A model generated the notes under the pieces. The model worked only from the letters and a program-made list of their open reading frames with translations, did not search any database and was not told the origin of the DNA. The position numbers and the translations under genes were made by a program. Source: an uncultured Clostridia bacterium (GTDB lineage: Bacteria > Bacillota > Clostridia > Christensenellales > UBA1242). From it: DNA of 64,000 bases. Every line of letters starts with the position of its first letter. Within the stretch, counting starts at the first letter, position 1. The stretch spans positions 1 through 64,000 of the forward strand of contig CAKNGB010000006.1 of NCBI GenBank assembly GCA_930971385.1, written 5' to 3'. This document shows positions 38,181 to 48,174 of the stretch, piece after piece.

Positions 38181-40145
38181 TTACTTTTGGCTTAATTTTG
38201 CCTCCACAAATTTTGCAAGTGCCTTGGCAGTGAAGCCTGCTTTTTCCACAACAGTTTCGCCGTCGCCACTAAATTGATATTCATTCACACCGAATAGACA
38301 AGAATTTTTCGGTAAGATATTAAGCGCCCTTGTGTCGTTCGACATCTCAACATAGATTGTGAGAGCGTCTTTTGGCAAAATCTTTTGCTTATACGCCTTT
38401 GACTGTTTTTCAAAAGCTTCAAGCGATGGCATGGAAACAACATTCACCGCGTGCTTCTTTGAAAGTTCTTCCATTGCAACAAGCGCCAAAGGAACTTCAC
38501 TCCCGCTTGCCACCAAAACAATATCTGGCTTTTGCGAATTTTCTTTTAAGATATATCCACCCATAAGAGCGCCGTCATAGAAGGTGTTTTCCACATGAGG
38601 AATATCCTGCCTTGTAAGAGCAAAGGAAACAGGAACATTGGTTTTTATGGCATATTCATAGCCTGCCACAAGTTCCTTATAGTCGCAAGGGCGGAAAACG
38701 GTGTTTCCAACAATAGCGCGCAGTTGACCAATCTGCTCGATTGGTTGGTGTGATGGACCGTCTTGCCCAACAGCGATACTGTCATGTGTGAAGAAACTTA
38801 AAACTGGAAGTTGCATCATGGCACGCATTCTTATTGCTGGAAGCATATAGTTGGAAAAAGATAAAAATGTGGAATCGAAAGTTAAAAAGTCATCATACAA
38901 ACTTATGCCATTCACAACCGCACCCATTGCGTGCTCGCGCACGCCAAAGTGGAGATTTTTGCCACGCTTATAGCCATAGGAATAGTTGCCAGCGTTGTCG
39001 ATATATGCAAGCGACGATGGTGCAACATCCGCAGTGCCACCGATGAGTTGTGGGCACTGATATGCAAGTTCCGACAAAGCGTAGTGATTAATTTTTCTTG
39101 TGCTTTGACCATCATATTTTGCGATGTTTTTCACAATACGCTCGTAGTTAATCTTTTTACGGTCGAAGAACGACATGAGAGATTTATATAATTCTGGATG
39201 AGTGGAACTGTAAATTGCCAAAGTCTGATTCCACTTTTCATGATTTAACTTTCCTCTTCTTGTGGTTGCCATGCAATGCTCGCGAACATCACCTGGAATG
39301 TAAAAACTTTCTTTAACTTTAAGTTTTTCTTTATATGCGGAAAGTTCATTTTCGTTTAAATAAGCACCATGCACCGAAGATGTTCCTTCCTTATCGGTGC
39401 CAATGCCGATTGTGGTTTTGAAAATGATGAGTGTTGGCCTTGTTGACTTTTTTGCTCTGGAAATAGCGTGCGTGCAGGACGAATAGGAGTTTCCATTCTT
39501 AACTTTAATAACATTCCAACCCATTGCTCTAAATTTTTTTGCCATATTTTCCTTGTTTGCAATGTTTAGTGGCCCATCGATTGTCACATTATTAGAATCG
39601 TAAAAAAGGATAAGTTTGTTGAGCCTTAACGCACCAGCAAGGCTGACCGCTTCTTGTGCCACGCCTTCCATTAAATCTCCGTCACCTGCAAAACAATAGG
39701 TGTGGTGATTAATGATATTAAAGCCAACTGTGTTGAACCTCTCTTCCATAACGCTTTCAGCAATTGCCATTCCAACAGCGTTTGCAACACCTTGACCTAA
39801 TGGCCCAGTGGAAACTTCCACGCCGTCAGTGACGCCATATTCTGGATGCCCTGGAGTTTTTGATTTATATTTTCTAAACTCTTTCAAATCTTGCAAACTA
39901 ACATCAAAACCGAACATAGACAAAAGTGTGTAATAAAGTGCGCTTGCATGACCTGCTGAAAGCACAAACCTATCTCTGTTTAAAAAATCGCTGTCGGATG
40001 CATCGAAATTGTAGTGATCCTTAAAGAAAGCAAAAAGTATGGACGATGCACCAAGCGTCACTCCAAGATGCCCAGATTTTGCTTTGGAAATGGTTTCCGC
40101 AGAAATGGCTTTAAGGTAGTTTATTGATTTTTGAGTTAAATTCAT
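38181..40145 (-). CDS. tkt: Transketolase
   Basis: A 654-residue thiamine diphosphate enzyme of the pentose phosphate pathway. Motifs: HLGVTLG and SAGHASALYYTLL, ThDP-binding GDGDLMEGVAQEA, the transition domain FVLSAGH, Pyr-domain catalytic Glu in FGVREHAMG, and the sugar-binding FFTHDSIAVGQDGPSHQP. Overlaps the preceding gene by 4 bp. Confidence 0.97.
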   Translation of the reverse strand: MNLTQKSINYLKAISAETISKAKSGHLGVTLGASSILFAFFKDHYNFDASDSDFLNRDRFVLSAGHASALYYTLLSMFGFDVSLQDLKEFRKYKSKTPGHPEYGVTDGVEVSTGPLGQGVANAVGMAIAESVMEERFNTVGFNIINHHTYCFAGDGDLMEGVAQEAVSLAGALRLNKLILFYDSNNVTIDGPLNIANKENMAKKFRAMGWNVIKVKNGNSYSSCTHAISRAKKSTRPTLIIFKTTIGIGTDKEGTSSVHGAYLNENELSAYKEKLKVKESFYIPGDVREHCMATTRRGKLNHEKWNQTLAIYSSTHPELYKSLMSFFDRKKINYERIVKNIAKYDGQSTRKINHYALSELAYQCPQLIGGTADVAPSSLAYIDNAGNYSYGYKRGKNLHFGVREHAMGAVVNGISLYDDFLTFDSTFLSFSNYMLPAIRMRAMMQLPVLSFFTHDSIAVGQDGPSHQPIEQIGQLRAIVGNTVFRPCDYKELVAGYEYAIKTNVPVSFALTRQDIPHVENTFYDGALMGGYILKENSQKPDIVLVASGSEVPLALVAMEELSKKHAVNVVSMPSLEAFEKQSKAYKQKILPKDALTIYVEMSNDTRALNILPKNSCLFGVNEYQFSGDGETVVEKAGFTAKALAKFVEAKLSQK

Positions 40146-40615
40146 ACTATTCCTCCAAGTTGACTTAATATTTTTTCTTTAACGCTGTCTGAGTCCACTT
40201 TTCGCACACTAATAGTTATTGTGGACAGTTTTTTTAAAGTTTCTCGCCTCTCAATGAAACGCAAATAGTCTGGCGTGGAAACGGTTTTGAGGTATGTTTT
40301 TGGCAAATCCACAAAAACCACAAGAGCATTATCTTTAAACAGCACAGCATTCTCCACAAATCTTTCATAGGAAATGGAAACACAAACATTCACAAACGAA
40401 GAGATTTGTTTAATAACTTTTTTTTCAAGTTTCTTAAGATATGCCACCGAGCATTTCTCTTCCACGGCTTTGCGGTCTATGATTTCATAGTCCATAAGGT
40501 CTTTGGCAGAGCAAAAAAGCATACCTAATTCATGCGAAATTAAGTTTCCAACCTCTTCTGAAAACTTCTCATATAACGAAACTATGATTATCTTATTGAA
40601 TTTTTCCGCATTCAT
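40142..40615 (-). CDS. Degenerate shikimate-kinase-like protein
   Basis: A 157-residue protein whose order of strands and helices (IIIVSLYEKF, then ELGMLFCSAKDLMDYEI, VVFVDLPKTYL, RFIERRETLKKL) suggests a shikimate/cytidylate kinase-like P-loop fold, but the Walker A GXXGXGKS is missing (LYEKFSEE). A catalytic role as a kinase is therefore unlikely. Coupled to transketolase by a 4-bp overlap. Probably leaderless: TAAAAT ends 6 nt before the ATG. Fold assignment is tentative. Confidence 0.6.
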   Translation of the reverse strand: MNAEKFNKIIIVSLYEKFSEEVGNLISHELGMLFCSAKDLMDYEIIDRKAVEEKCSVAYLKKLEKKVIKQISSFVNVCVSISYERFVENAVLFKDNALVVFVDLPKTYLKTVSTPDYLRFIERRETLKKLSTITISVRKVDSDSVKEKILSQLGGIV

Positions 40616-40621
40616 ACCCTT

Positions 40622-40649
40622 ATTTTAACACAATATTTATTTTTAACAA
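40622..40649 (-). promoter_or_regulatory. Promoter of 40142 gene and tkt, predicted leaderless
   Basis: On the minus strand TTGTTA (40644-40649), 16-bp spacer, TAAAAT (40622-40627), 6 nt, ATG 40615. Confidence 0.5.
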
Positions 40650-40667
40650 AGGAAAATGGCAAAATTA

Positions 40668-41756
40668 TCAAATTTTTAGTTTTTCTTTTCTTACTGAAAA
40701 TTTGTGTTTGGGTCTAAATCTTATTTGCCAAATGGCGAACACACAAATAAGATAGGCAACAAGATAGAATGGCTTATCGAAAAAGAAAAATGAATGCGAC
40801 ACAGCAATTGTGTTATCAAAAAGTCCAAGTCCTATCGTGCCGAGGTCGTTGGTGTTGTAAATTGCACGCACGCCAGCATTTAAAAGCCTTGTCACCACCT
40901 CTTGTGTTGGAAAATTATAGGTGTTGTCATATCCCGCACTAATTAAAGCATATTTGGGACTAATTTTTTCCAAAAAACTTTCGCTTGTGCTTGTGGATGA
41001 GCCGTGATGAGCCACCTTTAAAATGTCAACCTCAAAGTCTATGTTGTCTGCCACTTCAAGAAATTCATTTTCACCTCGCGTGGAGGCATCGCCAGTGAAC
41101 ATCAAAGTTTTTCCTGCGCTTTCAATGGTTATGATTGGCGAATAATCATTTAAATTTGAATACTCATCTTCTGTTGGCGTCCAAAATGTTAAAATGCCAG
41201 AATTTAGATTGACAGTTGAAGGCGTTATGAAAAACATATTGCTTTTTTCGTTTAAGCACGCTTCAATCGCCTCAATATACTGCGAATCTGTGCTGACTGT
41301 ATAGGAAGAAAATTCTGTTGGCAAAGCAATTTTTGGGCGAAAAATGTTGTTCACTTTAAAGCGACCTAAAACTTTGGTCACTCCGCCATAGTGGTCAGAG
41401 TTTGCGTGAGTTATGATGAGATAGTCAATATCCTCTTTTCCATTTGCTTTCAAAATGGTTTCCAATTGATAGCAAAGGTTTTCCGCATAGGTCTTTGTGC
41501 CTGTGTCAATTAAAATTGAAGTTTTATCAGGAAGAATTATTAGCGAAGAATCGCCTTGACCAACATACAAGCCATACACTTGAACATCTGCCGAAAAAAT
41601 GGAAAAAAAGTTGTTCGTGAGAAAAGATATCGTCATTTGATTTATGTAAAGAAGAAGAAAAATGGCAGAAACAAAAATAATAAGAAAGGTTTTATAAATC
41701 AATCCTTCGCTTATTTTAAAATTTCTTATTTTCCTTAAATATTTTTTCGTTTGCAT
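40668..41756 (-). CDS. ComEC C-terminal-like metallo-beta-lactamase-fold hydrolase
   Basis: A 362-residue membrane protein: N-terminal helix (about 20-45), an external MBL domain and a C-terminal helix (about 325-345) with a basic tail. MBL motifs: YVGQGDSSLI, DTGTKT, THANSDHYGG (metal site), TGDAS and KVAHHGSSTSTS. The domain resembles the ComEC/Rec2 nuclease or phosphohydrolase domain without the competence channel. Ends 2 bp before the next start; follows the patatin gene. Confidence 0.88.
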   Translation of the reverse strand: MQTKKYLRKIRNFKISEGLIYKTFLIIFVSAIFLLLYINQMTISFLTNNFFSIFSADVQVYGLYVGQGDSSLIILPDKTSILIDTGTKTYAENLCYQLETILKANGKEDIDYLIITHANSDHYGGVTKVLGRFKVNNIFRPKIALPTEFSSYTVSTDSQYIEAIEACLNEKSNMFFITPSTVNLNSGILTFWTPTEDEYSNLNDYSPIITIESAGKTLMFTGDASTRGENEFLEVADNIDFEVDILKVAHHGSSTSTSESFLEKISPKYALISAGYDNTYNFPTQEVVTRLLNAGVRAIYNTNDLGTIGLGLFDNTIAVSHSFFFFDKPFYLVAYLICVFAIWQIRFRPKHKFSVRKEKLKI

Positions 41757-41758
41757 AG

Positions 41759-42607
41759 TTAAATAAACAAAATATCGTCCTTACCGTAGTCCTTTTTCTT
41801 CTTTTTTGGATACTTCCCTGCAAAGATTTTCATAATTTCTGGCATCATATCAATGGCGTTGCGATAGCCAATTTCCACCATTTCATCAATACCTTCAAGT
41901 TCTGTGGATTTAAACTTTTTGGTGTCGCAAGCAATTGTGAGGTCGGCATTTAAATAGCCTTTAATGGAGTTGGATTTCATAAGTATTCTTAGCGCGCAAG
42001 AAATCACATCCAAGGTTTTGGTGCTTTCTGTGCCATATGTTCTTGTGCTGTTGCAGTCAACGGCAATAACATAGTCGCAATCAAAAAAACGAGGAATGTT
42101 TGCAGGAATGTTGTTTTGAAGCCCACCATCGCAAAGCAGATAGTCGCCAAATTGCACAGGTTGAAAAATGCCTGGCACACAGCAACTTCCAGCAACCGCT
42201 TTAGCCAAATTACCTTTTGATATGCAAAGTTCCTTGGTGCTTTTGATGTCCACTGCCACCGCCGAGAAAGGCTTTTTGAGATTTTCGATGTTGATATCTC
42301 CAAAATTATCTCTCATCATGCTTTCAATTCCTTCCGTTTTGGAAGGCACAAAGAAAACCTTGCTGGTTCTTATGTCGCTGGTCTTCATGCTTTTGGCAAT
42401 TTTCAAAATTTCACTTGATTTCATGCCCGAAGCATAAGCCGAGCCCATAATACTTCCCACACTTGTGCCTGCAACATAGTCGAAATCTAAGCCATATTCT
42501 TCAAACGCTTTGATAACGCCGATATGAGCCATCCCCTTTGCGCCACCACCGCCAAAGGCAACACCCACTTTAATTTTACGCTTAAACAAATTAAAAAAAT
42601 TTTTCAT
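41759..42607 (-). CDS. Patatin-like phospholipase
   Basis: A 282-residue serine lipase of the patatin/RssA family. Oxyanion loop FGGGGAKGMAHIG, nucleophile GTSVGS (Ser near 52), catalytic Asp in LLCDGGLQNN. Cytosolic; acts on phospholipids or lysophospholipids by homology. No SD: TATAAT ends 6 nt before the ATG (leaderless prediction). Same strand as the MBL gene. Confidence 0.92.
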   Translation of the reverse strand: MKNFFNLFKRKIKVGVAFGGGGAKGMAHIGVIKAFEEYGLDFDYVAGTSVGSIMGSAYASGMKSSEILKIAKSMKTSDIRTSKVFFVPSKTEGIESMMRDNFGDINIENLKKPFSAVAVDIKSTKELCISKGNLAKAVAGSCCVPGIFQPVQFGDYLLCDGGLQNNIPANIPRFFDCDYVIAVDCNSTRTYGTESTKTLDVISCALRILMKSNSIKGYLNADLTIACDTKKFKSTELEGIDEMVEIGYRNAIDMMPEIMKIFAGKYPKKKKKDYGKDDILFI

Positions 42608-42613
42608 GACTAT

Positions 42614-42642
42614 ATTATATCAAAGAAAACGCCAATTTAAAA
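42614..42642 (-). promoter_or_regulatory. Patatin gene promoter, predicted leaderless start
   Basis: On the minus strand TTTAAA (42637-42642), 17-bp spacer, TATAAT (42614-42619), 6 nt, ATG 42607. Confidence 0.6.
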
Positions 42643-42812
42643 ACGATTTTCAAAAATTTTGTGTATTTAGTCGAGAAGGCATGGCATAGCGAAACTATTT
42701 ATTCAAAAATGTTATTGTGCATAACAAAGCGAAATTAAATTCAACCTATTTTAAATTTTAGCCTCATATGGTTTTTATTAATATTTCAAAAAAAATTGGA
42801 ATATATTAGGAT

Positions 42813-43541
42813 ATGAAAAAATTTCCATATTTTACAACTTTTGCCGTCACACTTTCAGTTTTGCTTTGCGTTAGCATTGGCTATTTTATCTCCACTTGCA
42901 TTGTCAGCACTAACCTATTTCAACTGACAAAAAAAGTGGAAAGTGCGCAAACATCCTTTTATGCTCTCTCAATTTACACAAGTGACAACGAAGATGATTT
43001 AATCGCTGTGAAAAAGGATTTTCAAAAACAAAATTGTGCTGGCTACATTTATCATAGTGACAAGTTTTATCTCATTGCCAGCGTATACAAAAACGCCAAC
43101 GATGCCGAACTTGTTAAAAACAATTTAAGCGTAAACGGCTATAACGCAGAAGTTGTGAAAGTTGATATTCCTGCTTTTTATTTAGAAGGAAATTTTTCCT
43201 CGCAGGAGGAAGAAATTTTGCGTTTAGCATTAAACTGCAAGGATAAAATTTTTGAAAATCTATACGACATTTCCATAAGTCTTGACACACAAATAATAAG
43301 TGAAACCGAGGCTAAACTTAAGGTCAACGAAACTTACTCAAATTTTGAAACAGCCAAAAATAACTTTGAAACGATTTTTAAATCTAACCACTTAAACGAC
43401 ATTGAAAAGCTACGAAGTGAATTTGAACGAGTGGAAGAAATTTTGGAAAATTTAACAAAAGAAAATTTGGAAGAAGGTCAAACCTATTCTTCTCTTATCA
43501 AAATCACCTATTGCAAAATTCTTCTTGATGAAATTAATTAA
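42813..43541 (+). CDS. Membrane protein with SPOR-like domain
   Basis: A 242-residue protein: N-terminal membrane helix (about 8-32), then an external region. Residues about 50-118 show a SPOR-like pattern (SFYALSIYTSDNEDD, YIYHSDKFYLIASVYKN, NGYNAEVVKV), a fold that binds denuded peptidoglycan at division or sporulation septa. The rest is helical (KIFENLYDIS to the end). AGGA lies very close to the ATG. Function inferred only from the fold. Confidence 0.7.
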   Translation: MKKFPYFTTFAVTLSVLLCVSIGYFISTCIVSTNLFQLTKKVESAQTSFYALSIYTSDNEDDLIAVKKDFQKQNCAGYIYHSDKFYLIASVYKNANDAELVKNNLSVNGYNAEVVKVDIPAFYLEGNFSSQEEEILRLALNCKDKIFENLYDISISLDTQIISETEAKLKVNETYSNFETAKNNFETIFKSNHLNDIEKLRSEFERVEEILENLTKENLEEGQTYSSLIKITYCKILLDEIN

Positions 43542-43616
43542 AAAAATTAATAAAAAATAAAATTCTAATAAATTTATTAAATTAATAAAAATTATTTTAA
43601 AAAATCATGAAAAAAT

Positions 43617-43657
43617 AGAAAAAATGCAAAAAAAATCGTATTTTTCTGCATTTTTTT
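43617..43657. terminator. Bidirectional terminator
   Basis: AAAATGCA / TGCATTTT with an inner A/T stem and T7, between the convergent SPOR-like gene and the phosphofructokinase gene. Confidence 0.75.
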
Positions 43658-43724
43658 AATATTTTTTTAATTAATTTTTATTTTTTTATTTTTGATATTA
43701 ATATAATATTTAAATTTTCTGCAA

Positions 43725-44594
43725 TTAAAAATCAAGAATTTTAATATTATAATTTTCATCCATCAAAACTTGTTTGTTGAAGTTTTTGCTTTTAACAAGA
43801 GAAATGACTGCATCAGAAAATTTGTTCACAAGGCTAAGTTCCTTATTTGTTGGCTTGCCACCGCGTTGCAATCTGCCAACCACTTGCGTTTTAACAACTT
43901 CCTCTTTGAAGGAATTATTTAACCTTTCTGCAATTTCGCTTATTGGCATAATATTCTCGCGCACAATAATGCTTGTTCCAAGAAATTTATTTCTTCTTTC
44001 TTTAATAAGTTTTTCAATCGCTTTAAATTTCAAATCTTTTTCTTCACAAATTGTGTAATCTGCAGAAACTTGCTTGGAAACCTCTTTGGCAATCTCACTG
44101 CACTTTCTTCCCATAACTTCAAAAAGACAGGCTTGGCAAAAAGCGTTTATGCTTGGCATGGAATTTTTCACGGCGTAAACACCTTGGCTGACTGCGCTGT
44201 CAAAACCAATGCTGTATGAGGAATTTTCCACATCGTTATCTATGGTTGCTGGCACAAAGATGGCATTAACTTCATTTTCAGCAAGTTCTTTTGCACCGTG
44301 AAAAGAGCCGTTGCCTCCAAGCACGATGACCGCATCGAAATCTTTGGCATTTTTAACACCTTTAAAAAAGTATTTTCTTTCTTGGAATTTTGGATAGCGC
44401 GAGGAGAGAATGATCGCTCCTGCCTCATCCTTAAATTTTTTTGCTTCATTTTTATCAAGTGGAAAAATGTCACCCTCCACCAAACCTTTGAAGCCTGCGC
44501 GTGCATAGTAAACTTCATTAAACTTAGAAAGGTTGTAAATAAACCTGTTCATTCCTGGGGCATCGCCACCAGAGCAGAGAATTAAAATTTTCAT
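43725..44594 (-). CDS. pfkA: 6-phosphofructokinase-like protein, divergent
   Basis: A 289-residue PFK family protein, about 30 residues shorter than typical. Conserved: CSGGDAPGMN, catalytic Asp in PATIDNDV, EVMGR and GRLQRGG. Altered: the GGDGS nucleotide/Mg loop reads GGNGSF (Asp to Asn) and PGTIDND reads PATIDND. The start MKILILCSGG at 44594 has SD AGGAG; the open frame further upstream is not used. It lies 1 bp from the end of dnaE. Activity or phosphate donor may differ from standard PFK. Confidence 0.85.
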   Translation of the reverse strand: MKILILCSGGDAPGMNRFIYNLSKFNEVYYARAGFKGLVEGDIFPLDKNEAKKFKDEAGAIILSSRYPKFQERKYFFKGVKNAKDFDAVIVLGGNGSFHGAKELAENEVNAIFVPATIDNDVENSSYSIGFDSAVSQGVYAVKNSMPSINAFCQACLFEVMGRKCSEIAKEVSKQVSADYTICEEKDLKFKAIEKLIKERRNKFLGTSIIVRENIMPISEIAERLNNSFKEEVVKTQVVGRLQRGGKPTNKELSLVNKFSDAVISLVKSKNFNKQVLMDENYNIKILDF

Positions 44595-44595
44595 A

Positions 44596-47500
44596 TTACT
44601 CCTGAACCACAATGTTTTCATTGCCAATTATGCCTGAAAGTTCGTTAATTAAATAGTTATTTATGGAAACTTTGTTTTGATAGTTAAAAGCCGAGCCTGT
44701 GGAAGTGCATCTTATTGTCACTTGCGACTCACCAGGATAGGACAAAAGTGAATTTTTGACCTTGCTGTATATGTCGATGTTTTTGGTGTCAAATCGAAGG
44801 AAAATTCTTCCTTTCTTATCGGTTTTCTTCTCATTCTCCTCATCATTCCAAGGGAAAATTGCCTCGCCAATAAGTGAAACATCATTTCCATCTCGCACAT
44901 TGATTTTTCCTTTAATTGTCACCATGTTATCCTCTTCCACCACACTGCGATATTTGGTGAAGGTGTTAGGGAAAAGTGTGATTTCCAGTGTGCCAGTTAA
45001 GTCCTCAATTTTTAAATAGCACATATCACGCCCGCTTTTTGCTCTAATCTTCTTTGCCTCAACAATAATTCCGCCACAAGTGAAGGGCTGACCGTCAAGA
45101 AGAGAAACTTCTTCAGAAAATTTGTCGTCTTCACTTTCCTCTTGAAACTCATCTTCTTCTTTAATTGTGCTGAGCATTTCGGAAGTTAAGGTGAAGTTTT
45201 TAAACTTATTAACATGGTCCTCAAGTGGATGCCCTGACATATAGACGCCAATAATTTCGCGTTCGTTTTTAAGAAGAGTTTTCTTATTGAATTCTTTTAT
45301 GTCAGGATATTCCACATTATCCTCAATATCATTAGTTGCAAAGAAGGAAATTTGACCAAGTTGCCTTGTTTTCTTCTCCTTTGAAGCGCGTTGCATAAGT
45401 TTTTCATAAACTGCCATACACGACGACCTTGAGTGACCAAAAGCATCAAACGCTCCACTTAAAATTAAACATTCAATCATCTTTTTATTAATGGTGTAGT
45501 TACTCATTCTGTCGATGAAGTCTTGCATACTCTTAAATGGCCCGTTTTCCGCTCTTTCCTTTTCCATATTCTCAATAACTGCCGTGCCGACGTGTTTAAG
45601 TCCACCAAGCCCAAACCTTATTCCGCCATTTTCCACCTTAAAGTAAGTTCCACTTTTGTTGACATCAGGTGGAAGAATTGGAATGTTTTCGCTTCTTGCA
45701 TAGTTGATGTATTTCGTCAAGTTGTCGGCATTGTTAATTCTGTTGTTTAAAACAGCTGTCAAAAATTCCACTTCGTAATAGCACTTTAAGTATGCTGTTT
45801 GATAGGAAACATAGGCATATGCGGCAGCGTGCGATTTGTTAAACGCATATTTAGCAAACTCTTTCATCTCGTCGAATATTTTTTCCGCCACCTCTTGTTT
45901 GTGACCAAGTTTAATAGCGCCTGGAATGGATTTTTTGCCCTCTGGGTCCTCCCAACCATGCACAAACTTAACTCTTTCTTCGCCGATTTTGTCAAGTTTC
46001 TTTTTGCCCATAATTCTTCTTATGTTGTCCGCTTGACCAAGGCTATAACCGCCCATCACCTGAAAGATTTTCATAACTTGCTCTTGATAAACAATGCAAC
46101 CATAGGTGACATCAAGAATATCCTTTAAACATGGGTCATCATATTCAATATGTTCTGGGTCTTGCTTGTTTTTCACGAATTTTGGAATGAAGTCCATAGG
46201 ACCAGGTCTATACAGCGAAATTCCCGCAATAATATCGTCCATACTAGAAGGTTTTAAGTCCTTCATGAACCTTTTCATGCCCGCACTTTCAAGTTGGAAC
46301 ACTGCATCCGTTTTACCTGAGGAGATAAGGTCGAACACCTTTGGGTCGTCATATTCCATATCATAAAAATCAAGTTTCACGCCGTGGTCTTCATAAACAT
46401 AGTCACAGGCTTTCTTAATATCTGTAAGCGTAATAAGCCCAAGAAAGTCCATTTTAAGAAGGCCTAAGCTTTCAAGTTCAATCATATCAAATTGTGTCAC
46501 AATGTCATCGCCGTTTCTTGCAAGTGGAACGAAGTTGGAAACTGGCTCTGGCGAAATCAACACTCCTGCCGCGTGCGTTGAGGTGTTTCTTGGCACTCCC
46601 TCAAGTTTAATCGCCATGTCTGCAATACGCTTTACTTGCGGGTCAGTTTCATACATCTCGCGAAGTTCTGGAATGATAAATTTGTCGTTTTCAGGGTTGC
46701 CAGTTGTGCCAAAATAGTATTTCAAAACTGGCGGTTTTTTAATTCCTTCTGGAAGTTTTCCCGGAATGAGTTTGGTTATCTTATCAACTTCTGGATATGG
46801 TGTTCTTAAAACTCTTGCCACATCGCGAATGGCGTTTTTGGCTTGCATACGACCGAAAGTGACGATAAGTGCCACATGGTCAGAGCCATATCTGCGCCTA
46901 ACATAGTCAATTGCTTCGCCTCTTCTATCCGTGCAGAAATCGACATCGAAATCGGGCATGGAAACGCGTTCTTTGTTGATAAAACGCTCAAAAAACAGGT
47001 TATATTTAATTGGGTCAACGCGAGTGATTCCACTGCAATATGCCACCAAACTTCCAGCACCACTTCCTCTTCCCGGTCCAACAGGAATTCCATTTTGACG
47101 CGACCAGTTGATATAGTCCCAAACGATGAGGAAGTACTCAACAAAGCCTTGTTCTTTGATGACAGAAAGTTCCATTTCCAATCTGTCAATAATCTCTTGC
47201 GTCACATTTTTATAGCGCTCATATAGGCCTTCATAGGAAATTCTACGCAAAAACTCGTAAGGTTCTTCTCCTGTTGATGTTTTATAAACTGGAATATAGT
47301 TTTTGTTGCTTGGAAGTTTATAGCGCTCTGGCACCTCCTTAATTTCAAAGAGGTGTTTGGTTTTAATTGTGACATCGCATTTGTTGGCAATTTCCACTGT
47401 GGTGTCAAGCACATCTGCTGGGAAAACTTCTTCCATTTCTTCGCGGGTTTTAAGGTAAAATTCGTTTGTGGAAAAACGCATTCTGTCTTGATCCTCAAGA

Positions 47501-48174
47501 TATTTTCCCATTTGCACGCACATGAGAACATCTTGCATTTCAGCGTCTTCCTTGTTTAAATAATGCACATCATTTGTGGCAACAAGTTTAACGCCGATGC
47601 GCTTAGATAAGTCGATAAGGTATGAGTTGACAAGTTTTTGTTCCTCTAAGCCATGGTCTTGAAGTTCCAAATAAAAGTCATCGTTAAACATATTTTTAAG
47701 TTTAAGTGCAAGTTCATCAGCCTCTGAAAAACGCCTTTGCAAAATGAGTTGTGGAATATGACCTGCAATGCAAGCAGATAAGCAAATCACGCCTTCGCAG
47801 TGTTCCTGAAGAGTTTTATAGTCTATTCTTGGCTTATAATAAAAACCGTCAACATAGGCAATGCCGTTGAGTTTAAAAAGATTATGTAAGCCTGTGTCAT
47901 TCTTGGCAAGCAAAATGATATGCCCCATATCATCTTTCCCCTGTTTTTTGTGAAGGTCACTGCAAATGTAAAACTCGCACCCTAAAATTGGTTTAATACC
48001 TGAAGTTATGCACTTTTCAAAGAATTGCAAAGAGCCAAACATATTACCGTGGTCAGTTATGGCAACGGCACTATATCCGCGCTCTTTTGTCATCTCCACA
48101 AGTTTGTTTATTCTGGCAATTCCGTCCAAAAGAGAAAATTCGGTGTGAACGTGTAAGTGGACAAAATCTTTCAT
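44596..48174 (-). CDS. dnaE: DNA polymerase III alpha subunit (DnaE)
   Basis: A 1192-residue replicative polymerase of the DnaE type. N-terminal PHP domain HLHVHTEFSLLDG; palm with PDFDVDFC catalytic aspartates and GPGRGSGAGSLVAYC; fingers and thumb; helix-hairpin-helix near IDRMSNYTINK; C-terminal OB fold near 1000. Firmicutes often also have PolC. Overlaps whiA by 4 bp. Confidence 0.98.
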   Translation of the reverse strand: MKDFVHLHVHTEFSLLDGIARINKLVEMTKERGYSAVAITDHGNMFGSLQFFEKCITSGIKPILGCEFYICSDLHKKQGKDDMGHIILLAKNDTGLHNLFKLNGIAYVDGFYYKPRIDYKTLQEHCEGVICLSACIAGHIPQLILQRRFSEADELALKLKNMFNDDFYLELQDHGLEEQKLVNSYLIDLSKRIGVKLVATNDVHYLNKEDAEMQDVLMCVQMGKYLEDQDRMRFSTNEFYLKTREEMEEVFPADVLDTTVEIANKCDVTIKTKHLFEIKEVPERYKLPSNKNYIPVYKTSTGEEPYEFLRRISYEGLYERYKNVTQEIIDRLEMELSVIKEQGFVEYFLIVWDYINWSRQNGIPVGPGRGSGAGSLVAYCSGITRVDPIKYNLFFERFINKERVSMPDFDVDFCTDRRGEAIDYVRRRYGSDHVALIVTFGRMQAKNAIRDVARVLRTPYPEVDKITKLIPGKLPEGIKKPPVLKYYFGTTGNPENDKFIIPELREMYETDPQVKRIADMAIKLEGVPRNTSTHAAGVLISPEPVSNFVPLARNGDDIVTQFDMIELESLGLLKMDFLGLITLTDIKKACDYVYEDHGVKLDFYDMEYDDPKVFDLISSGKTDAVFQLESAGMKRFMKDLKPSSMDDIIAGISLYRPGPMDFIPKFVKNKQDPEHIEYDDPCLKDILDVTYGCIVYQEQVMKIFQVMGGYSLGQADNIRRIMGKKKLDKIGEERVKFVHGWEDPEGKKSIPGAIKLGHKQEVAEKIFDEMKEFAKYAFNKSHAAAYAYVSYQTAYLKCYYEVEFLTAVLNNRINNADNLTKYINYARSENIPILPPDVNKSGTYFKVENGGIRFGLGGLKHVGTAVIENMEKERAENGPFKSMQDFIDRMSNYTINKKMIECLILSGAFDAFGHSRSSCMAVYEKLMQRASKEKKTRQLGQISFFATNDIEDNVEYPDIKEFNKKTLLKNEREIIGVYMSGHPLEDHVNKFKNFTLTSEMLSTIKEEDEFQEESEDDKFSEEVSLLDGQPFTCGGIIVEAKKIRAKSGRDMCYLKIEDLTGTLEITLFPNTFTKYRSVVEEDNMVTIKGKINVRDGNDVSLIGEAIFPWNDEENEKKTDKKGRIFLRFDTKNIDIYSKVKNSLLSYPGESQVTIRCTSTGSAFNYQNKVSINNYLINELSGIIGNENIVVQE

